Shown here: positions 25,455 through 33,923 of the stretch, one piece after another
Layout of the letters: each line of letters starts with the position of its first letter
Numbering within the stretch: the stretch's first letter is position 1
Assembly: GCF_026420845.1 (NCBI RefSeq)
Contig: NZ_JAOWCB010000015.1
Span: 1-64,000 of the forward strand
DNA: 64,000 bases
Source of the DNA: Streptomyces sp. PR69
GTDB taxonomy: Bacteria > Actinomycetota > Actinomycetes > Streptomycetales > Streptomycetaceae
Direction of reading: 5' to 3'
The notes under the pieces: model-generated
Told to the model about the DNA's origin: nothing
Seen by the model: the letters and a program-made list of their open reading frames with translations, nothing else
Database searches by the model: none
Program-made: the position numbers and the translations under genes

Positions 25455-26203
25455 CGGGTGACGTCCGCGGACTGCTCGGGCCGGCGGGGCTGATGGGGCT
25501 TCGTCGCGTACGCCACGAAGCTCTTGCCGATCAGCGGGTTGAGCGCCTGCTCGGCGACCCGCGTGGCCAGCGGCTTCTTCATGATGTCCCAGACCAGCAG
25601 CTTGTGGTACGCGCGGACCGGCAGCGCCTTGTCGTTGTCGACGCCGAACGCGCACTTGAGCCACCAGTACGGGGAGTGCAGCGCGTGCGCGTGGTGGGTG
25701 CCGTACGGCTTGAGCCCGGCCTCCCGCATCTTCGCCAGCAGCTCGTCGGCCCGGTAGATGCGGATATGGCCGCCCTCGACCTCGTGGTAGGCGTCGCTGA
25801 GCGCCCAGCAGATCTTCTCCGGGCCGTAGCGGGGGACGGTGACCGCGATCCGGCCGCCGGGCTTGAGGACCCGCACCATCTCGCCGAGCACGCCCTTGTC
25901 GTCGTGGATGTGCTCCATCACCTCGGAGATGATCACGACGTCGAACGAGGCGTCGGGGAAGGGGAGGTTCAGCGCATCGCCCTCCATGGCGGTGGCGGTC
26001 GCGCCCTGCGGGGCCTCCCCCGCCTCCTTCATGGCCGCGAACCACTTGGCGACCTCGCGGATCTCCTCGCCGTTCTGGTCGAGGGCCACGACCTGGGCGC
26101 CCCGCCGATAGCACTCGAACGCGTGCCGCCCGGCCCCACAGCCAAGGTCCAGCACGCGATCGCCCGGCGCGAGCGGGAATCGGGAGAAGTCGACGGTCAG
26201 CAA
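25451..26203 (-). CDS. Class I SAM-dependent methyltransferase
   Basis: A 250-residue methyltransferase with motif I VLDLGCGAGRHAFECYRRGA, acidic loop VVALDQNGEEI, motif EGDALNLPFPDASFD, and post-motif VLKPGGRIAVTVPRYGPE, typical of the UbiE/COQ5 group. The C-terminal 90 residues include HAHALHSPYWWLKCAFG, conserved in this locus. The start is TTG at 26203, giving LTVDFSRFPLAPGDR; no ATG or GTG fits and a ribosome site is weak. It lies between the hairpin array and the overlapping prenyltransferase-like gene. Probable acceptor: a lipid or glycosylated metabolite made by the neighbouring glycosyltransferase. Confidence 0.88.
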   Translation of the reverse strand: MLTVDFSRFPLAPGDRVLDLGCGAGRHAFECYRRGAQVVALDQNGEEIREVAKWFAAMKEAGEAPQGATATAMEGDALNLPFPDASFDVVIISEVMEHIHDDKGVLGEMVRVLKPGGRIAVTVPRYGPEKICWALSDAYHEVEGGHIRIYRADELLAKMREAGLKPYGTHHAHALHSPYWWLKCAFGVDNDKALPVRAYHKLLVWDIMKKPLATRVAEQALNPLIGKSFVAYATKPHQPRRPEQSADVTR

Positions 26204-26235
26204 GGAGTCAGCCCTTCGGGATACGTCATGTTTCG

Positions 26236-26481
26236 GGCCGCGGAGCGGCCGGTGCCCGGCCCTGCGGCCGCGGCGCGGCGACCCTGAACCGGGGGCCTGG
26301 GGCCCACACGCCGGGCCGCGGAGCGGCCGGTGCCGGGGACCGTCGCGAGCGTGGGCCGCAGGCCCACAAGCCGGGCCGGCGGCGCGGAGCGCCGAGAGCC
26401 GGACCCCGGGAACCTGGGCGTGGGCCACAGGCCCACGCACCCGGCCGCGGAGCGGCCCGGAAGCAGCGGCGCGGAGCGCCG
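26236..26481. repeat. Array of eight triloop hairpins between glycosyltransferase and methyltransferase genes
   Basis: Eight perfect inverted repeats, each with a three-base loop, are packed into 246 bases. Stem-loop-stem positions: 26236-26250, 26293-26305, 26314-26328, 26351-26367, 26380-26394, 26419-26437, 26443-26457, 26467-26481. Three are GGCCGC-GGA-GCGGCC, two are CGGCGC-GGA-GCGCCG, two are GTGGGCC with GCA or ACA loops, and one has a TGG loop. It fills the whole gap after the glycosyltransferase stop and resembles REP/BIME elements. Confidence 0.85.
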
Positions 26482-26489
26482 GAGCGCCG

Positions 26490-27842
26490 TCACCGCACCG
26501 CCCCCGCCGCGGCGATCGACTCGCGGTACCGCTCCACGGTCCCCCGCGCCGCCCGCGCCCAGGTGAAACGATCCAGCACCCGGGCCCGGCCCGCCGCGCC
26601 CAGACGGGTGCGGAGTTCCTCGTCACCGAGCAGCCGGCCGAGCGCCGCGGCCAGCGCGCCCGCGTCGCCGGGCGGGACGGCCAGACAGGTCTCCCCGTCG
26701 GGCCCGGCGACTTCGGGGATCGCCCCGCCTGTGGTGGCGACCAGCGGCGTCCCCGTGGCCATCGCCTCCGCGGCGGGCAGCGAGAACCCCTCGTACAGCG
26801 ACGGCACACACGCGATCTGCGCCCCGCGCACCAGGTCGACGAGCTGCGCGTCCGAGATGCCCTTGACGAATTCGACGGCGCCCTCCAGCCCGTACCGCTC
26901 GATCATCTGGGCGACGGGCCCGTCCTCGGCGCGCTTGCCGACGACGACGAGGTGTGCGGCGGGGTGCTCGGCGCGGAGCTTGGCAAGCGCCTCGACGAGG
27001 TGGACGAGACCCTTGAGCGGTACGTCCGCGCTGGAGGTGGTGACGATGCGCCCGGGCACCTCGGGGACGGCCGGGTCGGGCGAGAAGAGGTCGGTGTCGG
27101 CGCCGATGTGCACGACGTGGACGCGCTCCGGACGCACCCCGAGGTGGTCGACGATCTCCTGCCGTGAGGAGCCGGAGACGGTCAGCACGGACGGCAGCCG
27201 GCGCGCCACGCGCTTCTGCATCCGGGTGAAGCCGTACCAGCGGCGTACGGAGGCGCGCCGCTTCCAGTCCCCGGCGGCGTCCAGTTCGAGCTGCCGGTCG
27301 ACGGTGATCGGGTGGTGCACGGTGGTGACCAGCGGCGCGCCGAGGCCGCCGAGGAGGCCGTAGCCGAGCGTCTGGTTGTCGTGGACGACGTCGAACTCGC
27401 CGCGCCGTGCGGCGAGGTGCCTGCGGGCCCGCAGGGAGAAGGTGAGGGGCTCGGGGAAGCCTCCGGTCCACATGGTGGCGACTTCGAGGGCGTCGATCCA
27501 GTCGCGGTACTCGTCGCGCTTCGGCGTCCGGAAGGGGTCGGGGCTGCGGTACAGGTCGAGGCTGGGCAGCTCGGTGAGGGTCACGCCCTCGTCGAGTACG
27601 GGGTAGGGCTGGGCGCCGATGACCTCGACGCGGTGCCCGAGGCGGGCCAGCTCGCGCGACAGATGGCGGACGTAGACACCCTGGCCGCCGCAGAACGGAT
27701 TCCCCTTGTAGGTGAGGAGGGCGATGCGCAGCGGACCGTCGCCGCCGCTGCCGCCGTCGCCTCGGCCGTCCCGGCCGGTCCTGCTGCCCCTGTCCCGGGC
27801 GCGGTCCGCACGGGGACCCGCGGCTATGGCCTCAGCGGTCAC
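26490..27842 (-). CDS. Glycosyltransferase family 4 (GT-B)
   Basis: A 450-residue GT-B enzyme. The N-terminal 36 residues are low-complexity Arg/Gly/Asp. The acceptor domain follows, with LRIALLTYKGNPFCGGQGVYVRHLSRELA; the donor domain has ADVPLKGLVHLVEAL, LVVVGKRAEDGP and the ExxxGLPxxEA-type motif PSLYEGFSLPAAEAMATGTPLVATTGGAIPE. It transfers a sugar from an NDP donor with retention. GTG 27842 faces the divergent KstR-like gene across a 250-base region with an operator, so this locus may be under the same control. Acceptor unknown. Confidence 0.9.
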   Translation of the reverse strand: MTAEAIAAGPRADRARDRGSRTGRDGRGDGGSGGDGPLRIALLTYKGNPFCGGQGVYVRHLSRELARLGHRVEVIGAQPYPVLDEGVTLTELPSLDLYRSPDPFRTPKRDEYRDWIDALEVATMWTGGFPEPLTFSLRARRHLAARRGEFDVVHDNQTLGYGLLGGLGAPLVTTVHHPITVDRQLELDAAGDWKRRASVRRWYGFTRMQKRVARRLPSVLTVSGSSRQEIVDHLGVRPERVHVVHIGADTDLFSPDPAVPEVPGRIVTTSSADVPLKGLVHLVEALAKLRAEHPAAHLVVVGKRAEDGPVAQMIERYGLEGAVEFVKGISDAQLVDLVRGAQIACVPSLYEGFSLPAAEAMATGTPLVATTGGAIPEVAGPDGETCLAVPPGDAGALAAALGRLLGDEELRTRLGAAGRARVLDRFTWARAARGTVERYRESIAAAGAVR

Positions 27843-27895
27843 TCGCGGCCCCCTTCTCGCTGCGTTTCGCGGGAGCGTAACCGCTCGCGCTAATC

Positions 27896-27909
27896 TAGAA
27901 CAAGTTTCA
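27896..27909. promoter_or_regulatory. KstR-like operator between the glycosyltransferase and tetR genes
   Basis: TAGAACAAGTTTCA matches the KstR consensus TNNAACNNGTTNNA at every defined position. It lies 54 bases before the glycosyltransferase start and 186 bases before the regulator start, suiting control of either or both, including autoregulation. Confidence 0.75.
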
Positions 27910-28094
27910 GACTTGATCGCTCAAGGAGCTCCGAATCTACCGGCAGGTAGCGCCACTGTAAGGGCCGGAACAGGTGATTCGCGCCACGGCGGAGGCCCTG
28001 CCATGCTGTGCGGTCCGCGGACGCCCGCGGAGGCCCGCAGTGGTGCGTACGCGTACGGAGAACAGGACGACGGGACGACGGGACGACGGGACAG

Positions 28095-28763
28095 ATGACA
28101 GCAGCCGAAGCCACGTCGAAGTCGCCGGCAGGGTCGAGGACGGGGGCAAAGGCGGTAGCGCCGCTCAAGGAGGCCGCGCCGCCTTTGACGGAGCGCCAGG
28201 AGGCGCGCCGCCGTCGCATCCTGCACGCCAGCGCCCAGCTCGCCAGCCGCGGCGGCTTCGACGCCGTCCAGATGCGCGAGGTCGCCGAGGCGGCGGAAGT
28301 CGCGCTCGGCACGCTCTACCGCTACTTCCCGTCCAAGATCCATCTGCTGGTCGCCACCATGCAGGACCAGCTGGGGCGTCTGCACTCCACACTGCGCAAG
28401 AAGCCCCCCGCCGGGGACACCGCGGCGGAGCGGGTTGCGCAGACGCTGATGCGGGCGTTCCGCGCGCTCCAGCGGGAGCCGCAGCTGGCGGACGCCATGG
28501 TCCGCGCGCTGACGTTCGCGGACCGCAGCGTGAGCCCCGAGGTGGACACGGTCTCCCGGCTGACCACGGCGATCATCCTGGACGCGATGCGGCTGGAGGA
28601 CCCCACCCCTGAGCAGCTGTCCGCGGTGCGGGTGATCGAGCACACCTGGCACTCGGCGCTGATCACCTGGCTTTCGGGGCGGGCGTCGATCGCCCAGGTG
28701 AAGATCGATATCGAGACGGTCTGCCGGCTGATCGACCTGACGACGCCGTCAGCCGGCGATTGA
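28095..28763 (+). CDS. TetR family regulator, KstR-like
   Basis: A 222-residue repressor. After a 30-residue polar tail, the helix-turn-helix spans about residues 35-85: RRRRILHASAQLASRGGFDAVQMREVAEAAEVALGTLYRYFPSKIHLL. This and the ligand domain (LQREPQLADAMVRALTFADRSVS, then HTWHSALITWLSGRASI) run closely parallel to mycobacterial KstR, which represses sterol catabolism genes and is released by a sterol CoA thioester. ATG 28095 is used although no clear ribosome site is visible. Four operator-like sites in this window fit its expected target. Ligand here is inferred. Confidence 0.87.
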   Translation: MTAAEATSKSPAGSRTGAKAVAPLKEAAPPLTERQEARRRRILHASAQLASRGGFDAVQMREVAEAAEVALGTLYRYFPSKIHLLVATMQDQLGRLHSTLRKKPPAGDTAAERVAQTLMRAFRALQREPQLADAMVRALTFADRSVSPEVDTVSRLTTAIILDAMRLEDPTPEQLSAVRVIEHTWHSALITWLSGRASIAQVKIDIETVCRLIDLTTPSAGD

Positions 28764-28806
28764 CATTTGCTATCACCACCCATTGCACGCTTGATACCAT
28801 CGCTCC

Positions 28807-29010
28807 ATGCCGATGATCACAGTGGAGTTCACGGACGAAGAGCTCGCCGAGGCCAAGGCGCACGCCGCCTCGCTCGGCAAGTCCATGCGTGCCCATGCAC
28901 ACGACATAATCGTCGCGGACGCCCAGCGCGCGGCCTTCCTGAAGGACGCCGACAAGACCGTCGCCTACTACATGGACGTCTTCAAGGACGCCCCCGAGGG
29001 ACAGCGTTGA
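28807..29010 (+). CDS. Antitoxin, ribbon-helix-helix-like
   Basis: A 67-residue protein. The first strand MITVEFTDEEL and the following helices (AEAKAHAASLGKSMRAHAHDIIVADAQRAAF) fit a ribbon-helix-helix DNA-binding domain; the tail DKTVAYYMDVFKDAPEG would contact the toxin. The TGA overlaps the TTG start of the toxin-like gene (TTGA), so the two are coupled. ATG 28807 has only a weak ribosome site. Expected to repress its own promoter. Confidence 0.8.
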   Translation: MPMITVEFTDEELAEAKAHAASLGKSMRAHAHDIIVADAQRAAFLKDADKTVAYYMDVFKDAPEGQR

Positions 29011-29387
29011 GCCCTGTCATCCGGGTCGACGCAGGCTGGATCCTCGACATCCAGACGCGCGTCTCCCCCCTGAACACACCGATCGCCGACTGGGGCGCGC
29101 TCCACGTCATGGCCGACCGCCATGTCTACGAGCAGCCCCATGGCCAGCTCTATTACGAAGTACCAGCCGCCCGCGCGGCCACGCTGCTCCAGTGCGCTGT
29201 CCTGCTTCGGCCGTTCACCGACTACAACTCAGTGATCGGCTGGGCATGCGCCGACCAGTACATGGCCGCGTCTGGCGAGGCCATCACCCCTCCGAAGCCG
29301 GATGAGATCCACTTGCTGACCGGCGCGATCAGAGCCCAGGAAGCGGATCTCCGCGACATCGCCCGAGCCATCGCCTCCTGGCGCTGA
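29007..29387 (+). CDS. Fic/Doc-like toxin of a toxin-antitoxin pair
   Basis: A 126-residue protein starting at TTG 29007. It is built like the short Streptomyces Fic-type toxin components: VDAGWILDIQTR, VYEQPHGQLYYEVPAARAATLLQCAVLLRPF, then DYNSVIGWACADQYMAASGE. The central Fic motif HPFxDGNKR is degenerate here, reading RPFTDYNSV, so AMP or phosphate transfer by the standard mechanism is unlikely. It may act in another way or be inactive. Paired with the overlapping antitoxin gene. Confidence 0.75.
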   Translation: MSPVIRVDAGWILDIQTRVSPLNTPIADWGALHVMADRHVYEQPHGQLYYEVPAARAATLLQCAVLLRPFTDYNSVIGWACADQYMAASGEAITPPKPDEIHLLTGAIRAQEADLRDIARAIASWR

Positions 29388-29405
29388 CCGGTACGGGGAG
29401 CCGGG

Positions 29406-29639
29406 CTACTCCTCCGGCGGGAACACCGGTTCCCCGCCTTCCCGCAGGGTGATGGCGATCGCCTCCACCGGGCAGTTCTCCGCCGCCGCGAGGATGTCCT
29501 CGTCCGGATCGGTCTCCGCCGACCGCGGGTGCGACTGGCGGGCGGCGTCCAGCCGGAAGCGGTCCGGGGCGCGGCCGGCGCACATGCCGGAGCCGATGCA
29601 GACGCCGCGGTCCACCTCCACATGCCAGCGGTCCCCCAT
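29406..29639 (-). CDS. [3Fe-4S] ferredoxin
   Basis: A 77-residue ferredoxin with cluster ligands CIGSGMC and a distal CPVEAI. The C-x5-C spacing with a missing fourth Cys fits the 3Fe-4S type that delivers electrons to actinobacterial cytochromes P450. It lies four bases after the aldehyde dehydrogenase stop, same operon, so it shares the KstR-like operator. The P450 at 41246 is a plausible partner, which is inference. Start ATG 29639. Confidence 0.92.
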   Translation of the reverse strand: MGDRWHVEVDRGVCIGSGMCAGRAPDRFRLDAARQSHPRSAETDPDEDILAAAENCPVEAIAITLREGGEPVFPPEE

Positions 29640-29643
29640 CGCG

Positions 29644-31107
29644 TCAGCCTTCCCCGTGCCCGGCGGGCAGATGGATCATCTTGTGCTCCAGATACGCGCC
29701 GAATCCCTCGGGGCCGAACTCCCGCCCCACGCCGGAGTTCTTGTAGCCGCCGAACGGGCCGAGCATGTCCAGGCTGAAGGTGTTGACGTTGTACGTGCCC
29801 GTTCTGATGCGCCGGGCGAAGTCGACGCCGTGCTCGACATCGGCCGTCCAGACGCTGCCGCTGAGGCCGTAGTCGGAGTCGTTCGCGATGGTCGCGGCCT
29901 CGTCCTCGTCCCCGTACGGCAGCAGACAGATCACCGGGCCGAAGATCTCCTCGCGGGCGATGCGCATCGCGTTGTCGACGCCGCCGAAGAGCGTCGGCTC
30001 CACATACCAGCCGCGCTCCAGGCCCTCGGGGCGGCCGCCGCCGGTGAGGATCTTCGCGCCCTCCTCCTGGCCGATCCTGATGTAGTCGAGCGAGCGCTGC
30101 TGCTGCCGCCGGGCGACCAGCGGGCCGACCTGGGTCGCCGGGTCCAGCGGGTCGCCGACGGCCAGCGCGCGCGCCGCGGCCGCGAACGCCTCGGCGATCT
30201 CCTCGTACCGGCTGCGCGGCGCGAGGATACGAGTCTGGGCCACGCACGCCTGCCCGTTGTTCATCCAGGCCGCGGGCACGATCCCGGCGACGGCTGCCTC
30301 CAGGTCGGCGTCGGGGAGGATGACGGCCGCCGACTTGCCGCCCAGTTCCAGGGTGACGCGGGTCAGATGGCGCGACGCGACCTCCATCACGCGCTTGCCC
30401 GCCGCAACCGAGCCGGTGAAGGAGACCTTGTCGACGCCGGGGTGCCCGACGAGATACTCGCTGACCTCGCGGTCGGCGGGCAGGATCGACAGCACGCCCT
30501 CGGGCAGGCCGGCCTCCCGGACGATGTCGGCGAGGATGTACGAGTCGAGGGGGGACTCCGGGGACGGCTTGAGCACCGCCGTACAGCCGGCGAGCAGCGC
30601 GGGCCCCAGCTTCGCGGCGGCCGTGAACTGCGGGACGTTCCACGGCACCACCGCCGCCACCACCCCGACCGGCTCCCGCCGCACCAGGATCGGACCGAGG
30701 ACCCCCGAGCGCCGCTCCTCGTACGCCGTGTGGTCACGCGCCACCGTGATCGCCGCGTCCCACACCATCATCGCGCCCAGCGCCTGCCCGAGAACGCTCC
30801 ATGAATAAGGGGAGCCGTTCTGCGCGCTGATGCAGCGGGCGATCTCCTCGTGCCGTGCCATGACCGCGTCCTTGATCCTGCCCACCACGGCGATCCGCTC
30901 CTGAAGCGGCAGCCGCGGCCACGGCCCTTCGTCGAACGCCCGGCGCGCCGCGGCCACGGCCCTGTCGACATCCGCACGCGAGGCGTGCGGCACCCGGCCG
31001 ATGACCTGCTCGGTGTGCGGCGAGACGACCTCGATCACCCCGTCGCCGTCAGGGTCGGCGAACTCCCCGCCGATGAACAGCTTTCCGTGTTCCACAAGGT
31101 CGGTCAT
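29644..31107 (-). CDS. Aldehyde dehydrogenase (NAD-dependent)
   Basis: A 487-residue enzyme with the NAD-binding region VVPWNVPQFTAAAKLGPALL and FTGSVAAGKRV, the general-base Glu in LELGGKSAAVIL and the catalytic Cys in MNNGQACVAQTR. It oxidises an aldehyde to the acid. First gene of an operon with a ferredoxin; the operator at 31149-31162 lies about 40 bases upstream. In a sterol pathway it could oxidise the C26 aldehyde made by a CYP125-like P450. ATG 31107 is preceded by GGAAGG. Confidence 0.93.
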   Translation of the reverse strand: MTDLVEHGKLFIGGEFADPDGDGVIEVVSPHTEQVIGRVPHASRADVDRAVAAARRAFDEGPWPRLPLQERIAVVGRIKDAVMARHEEIARCISAQNGSPYSWSVLGQALGAMMVWDAAITVARDHTAYEERRSGVLGPILVRREPVGVVAAVVPWNVPQFTAAAKLGPALLAGCTAVLKPSPESPLDSYILADIVREAGLPEGVLSILPADREVSEYLVGHPGVDKVSFTGSVAAGKRVMEVASRHLTRVTLELGGKSAAVILPDADLEAAVAGIVPAAWMNNGQACVAQTRILAPRSRYEEIAEAFAAAARALAVGDPLDPATQVGPLVARRQQQRSLDYIRIGQEEGAKILTGGGRPEGLERGWYVEPTLFGGVDNAMRIAREEIFGPVICLLPYGDEDEAATIANDSDYGLSGSVWTADVEHGVDFARRIRTGTYNVNTFSLDMLGPFGGYKNSGVGREFGPEGFGAYLEHKMIHLPAGHGEG

Positions 31108-31148
31108 GCCGCCGCCTTCCAACAGCCGAGCTGACACCGTTTCAGAAC

Positions 31149-31162
31149 TGATACCAGTTCTA
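31149..31162. promoter_or_regulatory. KstR-like operator between the aldehyde dehydrogenase and metallo-hydrolase genes
   Basis: TGATACCAGTTCTA matches the KstR consensus except for TAC in place of AAC. The surrounding DNA forms a larger exact palindrome, AGAACTG-ATAC-CAGTTCT (31144-31161). It overlaps TAGTTATAGT, where TATAGT (31165-31170) could be the -10 of the plus-strand gene, so binding would block both divergent promoters. Confidence 0.65.
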
Positions 31163-31208
31163 GTTATAGTGGGCAATGGCCGTGCCGCCGACCGGAGATG
31201 AGACGCCC

Positions 31209-32246
31209 ATGTCCCACGTCATCGCGCACGGCGGAGGCGTCTGGTCCATCGCCGTGCCCATCCCCGGCAATCCCCTCGGGCATACGCTCGTCCATCTCCT
31301 CGACACCGGCCGCGGTCCCGTCCTCATCGACGCCGGCTGGGACGACCCGGCATCCTGGGACGCCCTGAGCGACGGGCTGGCCGCGCTCGGGACGTCGGCC
31401 GCCGAGCTGCACGGGGTGGTCGTCACCCACCATCACCCCGACCACCACGGGCTGTCGGGGCGGGTGCGGGAGGCATCCGGGGCGTGGATCGCGATGCACG
31501 CCGCAGACGCCGCAGTGGTGCGCCGCACCCGGGCCGCGGAGCCGGGTCTGTGGCTGGACTATCTCGCGGACAAGCTGGAGCGCGCCGGGGCCCCCGAGGA
31601 GCACATCGCCCCGCTGCGCGCCGCCCGCGCGGCCGGGCGCAGCGGTGAGCTGCCCGGGCTGCGGCCCGCGCTGCCCGACCGCGGGATCGCACCGGGGGAG
31701 CTGCTGGATCTGGCCGGGCGGCGGCTGCGCGCCGTGTGGACGCCCGGCCACACCCCCGGACATGTCTGCCTCCATCTCGAAGAGGACCATCCGGCTCGGC
31801 TGCCGGGCCACGGCAGGCTGTTCTCCGGCGACCATCTGCTGCCGGAGATCACCCCGCACATCGGGCTGTACGAGGACCCCGACGACGCCACCGTCACCGA
31901 CCCCCTCGGCGACTACCTCGACTCCCTGGAACGGGTCGGCCGGCTCGGCCCCGCCGAGGTCCTCCCCTCCCATCAGCACGCCTTCACCGGCGCGCCCGCG
32001 CGCGTACGGGAGCTGCTCGCCCACCACGAGGCCCGGCTGACCGCCCTGCTCGGGCTGCTGGAGCGGCCCCTCACGCCCTGGCAGGCCGCGGAGCGGATGG
32101 ACTGGAACAGACCGTGGGAGCAGATCCCGCACGGCTCCCGCAACATCGCCGTGTCGGAGGCGGAGGCACATCTGCGGCGGCTGGTGAAGCTGGGCCGCGC
32201 CGAGGCCGTCCCGGGCAGTGAGCCCGCGGCGTACGTCGCCGTGTGA
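31209..32246 (+). CDS. Metallo-beta-lactamase fold hydrolase
   Basis: A 345-residue MBL-fold protein with the dinuclear metal motif THHHPDHHG, later WTPGHTPGHVCLHLEE, and FSGDHLL (Asp ligand), plus a C-terminal helical domain (REVLAHHEARLTALL-like and SEAEAHLRRLVKLGRAEA). The group resembles thioesterase or glyoxalase II-type hydrolases. ATG 31209 is chosen because GGAGATGAG lies 11 bases upstream and the frame then begins at conserved SHVIAHGGGVWSIAVPIPG. An upstream ATG at 31176, near the expected transcription start, could give a leaderless form with 11 more residues. Divergent from the aldehyde dehydrogenase. Confidence 0.87.
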   Translation: MSHVIAHGGGVWSIAVPIPGNPLGHTLVHLLDTGRGPVLIDAGWDDPASWDALSDGLAALGTSAAELHGVVVTHHHPDHHGLSGRVREASGAWIAMHAADAAVVRRTRAAEPGLWLDYLADKLERAGAPEEHIAPLRAARAAGRSGELPGLRPALPDRGIAPGELLDLAGRRLRAVWTPGHTPGHVCLHLEEDHPARLPGHGRLFSGDHLLPEITPHIGLYEDPDDATVTDPLGDYLDSLERVGRLGPAEVLPSHQHAFTGAPARVRELLAHHEARLTALLGLLERPLTPWQAAERMDWNRPWEQIPHGSRNIAVSEAEAHLRRLVKLGRAEAVPGSEPAAYVAV

Positions 32247-32374
32247 GCGGTGAACAGTGAGCAGTGAGCGGAGGGGCGGCAAGCGGAGGGGCAGCGGGGC
32301 GGCGAAGGAGCGGCGGAGGGGGCGGGCACCGGGCCGTCAGATGACCTGCCGGTAGAGTGTGCGCGTCGTCATCA

Positions 32375-32470
32375 TGCGCGTACGGGGGGAAGCCGGTGCA
32401 ATTCCGGCGCTGACCCCGCAACCGTGAGCCGTCTGCCTCGCAGCCGGTGAGCCGGAATGCCCCGTATGCG
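32375..32470 (+). ncRNA. Cobalamin riboswitch aptamer
   Basis: The core GGGGGAAGCCGGTGCAATTC, then CCGGCGCTGACCCCGCAACCG, then the B12 box GCAGCCGGTGAGCCGGAATGCC are all in order. CGCGTACGGGG (32377-32387) pairs with CCCCGTATGCG (32460-32470), closing the aptamer. Downstream, CCGGCTCAC (32479-32487) is exactly complementary to GTGAGCCGG of the B12 box (32447-32455), which gives an alternative fold for switching. It controls the five-gene B12 uptake operon starting at 32596. Confidence 0.95.
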
Positions 32471-32595
32471 TTCAATGACCGGCTCACGCCGTCGGCAGCC
32501 CGCCGGCGGTCGGCACCGTCGAGGCATTACGGAGCCGGAGCCCTGGTGCCTTCCGTGTGCCCGTGCCCGGCCCACGCAGGAGAGGCACAGCCGCC

Positions 32596-33882
32596 ATGAC
32601 CACCGTTCGCCGTCGCAGACCCGCCGTGCTCGCCGCCATCGCCGCCGCCGGGCTGGTCTGCACCGCAGCCCCGGCCGCCGTGGCCGCGTCGCCGTCCCCC
32701 TCGCCCTCCGCGGCGCTGCCGTCCGGCCTGTACGGCGCAGGCGACCCCACGTACGACGGCGTGTGGCGGCAGTCCCTGGCGCTGCTCGCCCAGGACACCG
32801 TGGGGGTGCGCCCGGCCGCCAAGGCCGTGGACTGGCTGACCGGCCAGCAGTGCGACGGCGGCGGCTTCCCGTCCTACCGCGCGGACGCGACCGGCGACTG
32901 CGACGCCCAGCTGCCGCTGGACTCCAACGCCACCGCGGCGGCGGTGCAGGCGCTCGCCGCGCTCGGCGGCGACGGAAACGACGCGGCCGTCGACAAGGGC
33001 GTCGCCTGGCTGAAGTCCGTGCAGAACGAGGACGGCGGCTGGAGCTACAACCCCGGCGGGGCCAGCGACGCCAACTCCACCTCCATCGTGATCGGCGCGC
33101 TCGCCGCGGCCGGTGAGAAGCCGGAAGCCGTGACCTCGAAGGGCGGCAAGACGCCGTACGACGCGCTGCTGACGTTCGCGCAGCCGTGCGACGCCGAGGA
33201 GGCGGGGGCGTTCGTGTACCAGCCGGGCACCCCCGGCCTGGTCGCCGACTCGACGGCCGCGGCGGTGCTCGGCGCGCACGGCGCGGGCCTGGTCGCCACC
33301 GCGGGCACAGCCGATGCCAAGGGCCTGACCTGCGCGAAAGCGACCAGCGCCGAGGGCGCGGCGCACAACGGCGCGGTGTATCTCGCGAAGGCCCTCGCCG
33401 CGACCGGGCACCTCGACACCCCGCCGATGCCGGGCGCGGAGAACCCGGAGAAGAAGCCGGACTTCGGCAACACCGCCGACGCCGTGGTCGCACTGTACGC
33501 ACAGGGCCTGGGCGATCAGGCGGAGAAGCCGCTCAAGTGGCTCCAGCAGAACGCGGACGCCTGGGCGAAGGAGAACGGCCCCGCCGCCTACGCCCAGCTG
33601 ATCTTCGCCGCCCATGCGGCGGGGGCCGACCCGAAGAGCTTTGGCTCGACCGACCTGGTCGCCGCCCTGAACGCGACCGGCCCCGCGCCGGAGGCCGCGT
33701 CCCCGCAGGGCTCCGCGTCCGCCTCCGCCGAGGAGAAGAAGGACGAGGACAAGGACGAGGACAAGGACAAGAACGACGACGGCTCCGGTCTCGGCCCGTG
33801 GTGGATCGTCGGCGTGTTCTTCGCCGCGAGCGTCGGCGTGGGCTTCCTGCTCAGCGGCCGCAAGAAGAACCGGCAGCAGTGA
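32596..33882 (+). CDS. Surface-anchored prenyltransferase/squalene-cyclase-repeat protein of the B12 operon
   Basis: A 428-residue exported protein. It has a signal peptide (TTVRRRRPAVLAAIAAAGL ... AVAA), a helical-repeat domain at about residues 45-345 with QCDGGGFPSYRADATGDCD, NEDGGWSYNPGGASDANS and repeated ALAALG pairs, an acidic linker rich in Glu/Lys/Asp (about residues 380-400), and a C-terminal membrane helix WWIVGVFFAASVGVGFLL followed by KKNRQQ. The alpha/alpha-barrel is the same type of fold as the B12-binding domain of transcobalamin. It directly follows the riboswitch, so a role in capturing cobalamin at the cell surface is likely but inferred. Four Cys may form disulfides. Confidence 0.87.
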   Translation: MTTVRRRRPAVLAAIAAAGLVCTAAPAAVAASPSPSPSAALPSGLYGAGDPTYDGVWRQSLALLAQDTVGVRPAAKAVDWLTGQQCDGGGFPSYRADATGDCDAQLPLDSNATAAAVQALAALGGDGNDAAVDKGVAWLKSVQNEDGGWSYNPGGASDANSTSIVIGALAAAGEKPEAVTSKGGKTPYDALLTFAQPCDAEEAGAFVYQPGTPGLVADSTAAAVLGAHGAGLVATAGTADAKGLTCAKATSAEGAAHNGAVYLAKALAATGHLDTPPMPGAENPEKKPDFGNTADAVVALYAQGLGDQAEKPLKWLQQNADAWAKENGPAAYAQLIFAAHAAGADPKSFGSTDLVAALNATGPAPEAASPQGSASASAEEKKDEDKDEDKDKNDDGSGLGPWWIVGVFFAASVGVGFLLSGRKKNRQQ

Positions 33883-33923
33883 GGCGGACAGCTGTGGGGC
33901 CGACAGCCGTGGGGCGGACAGCC

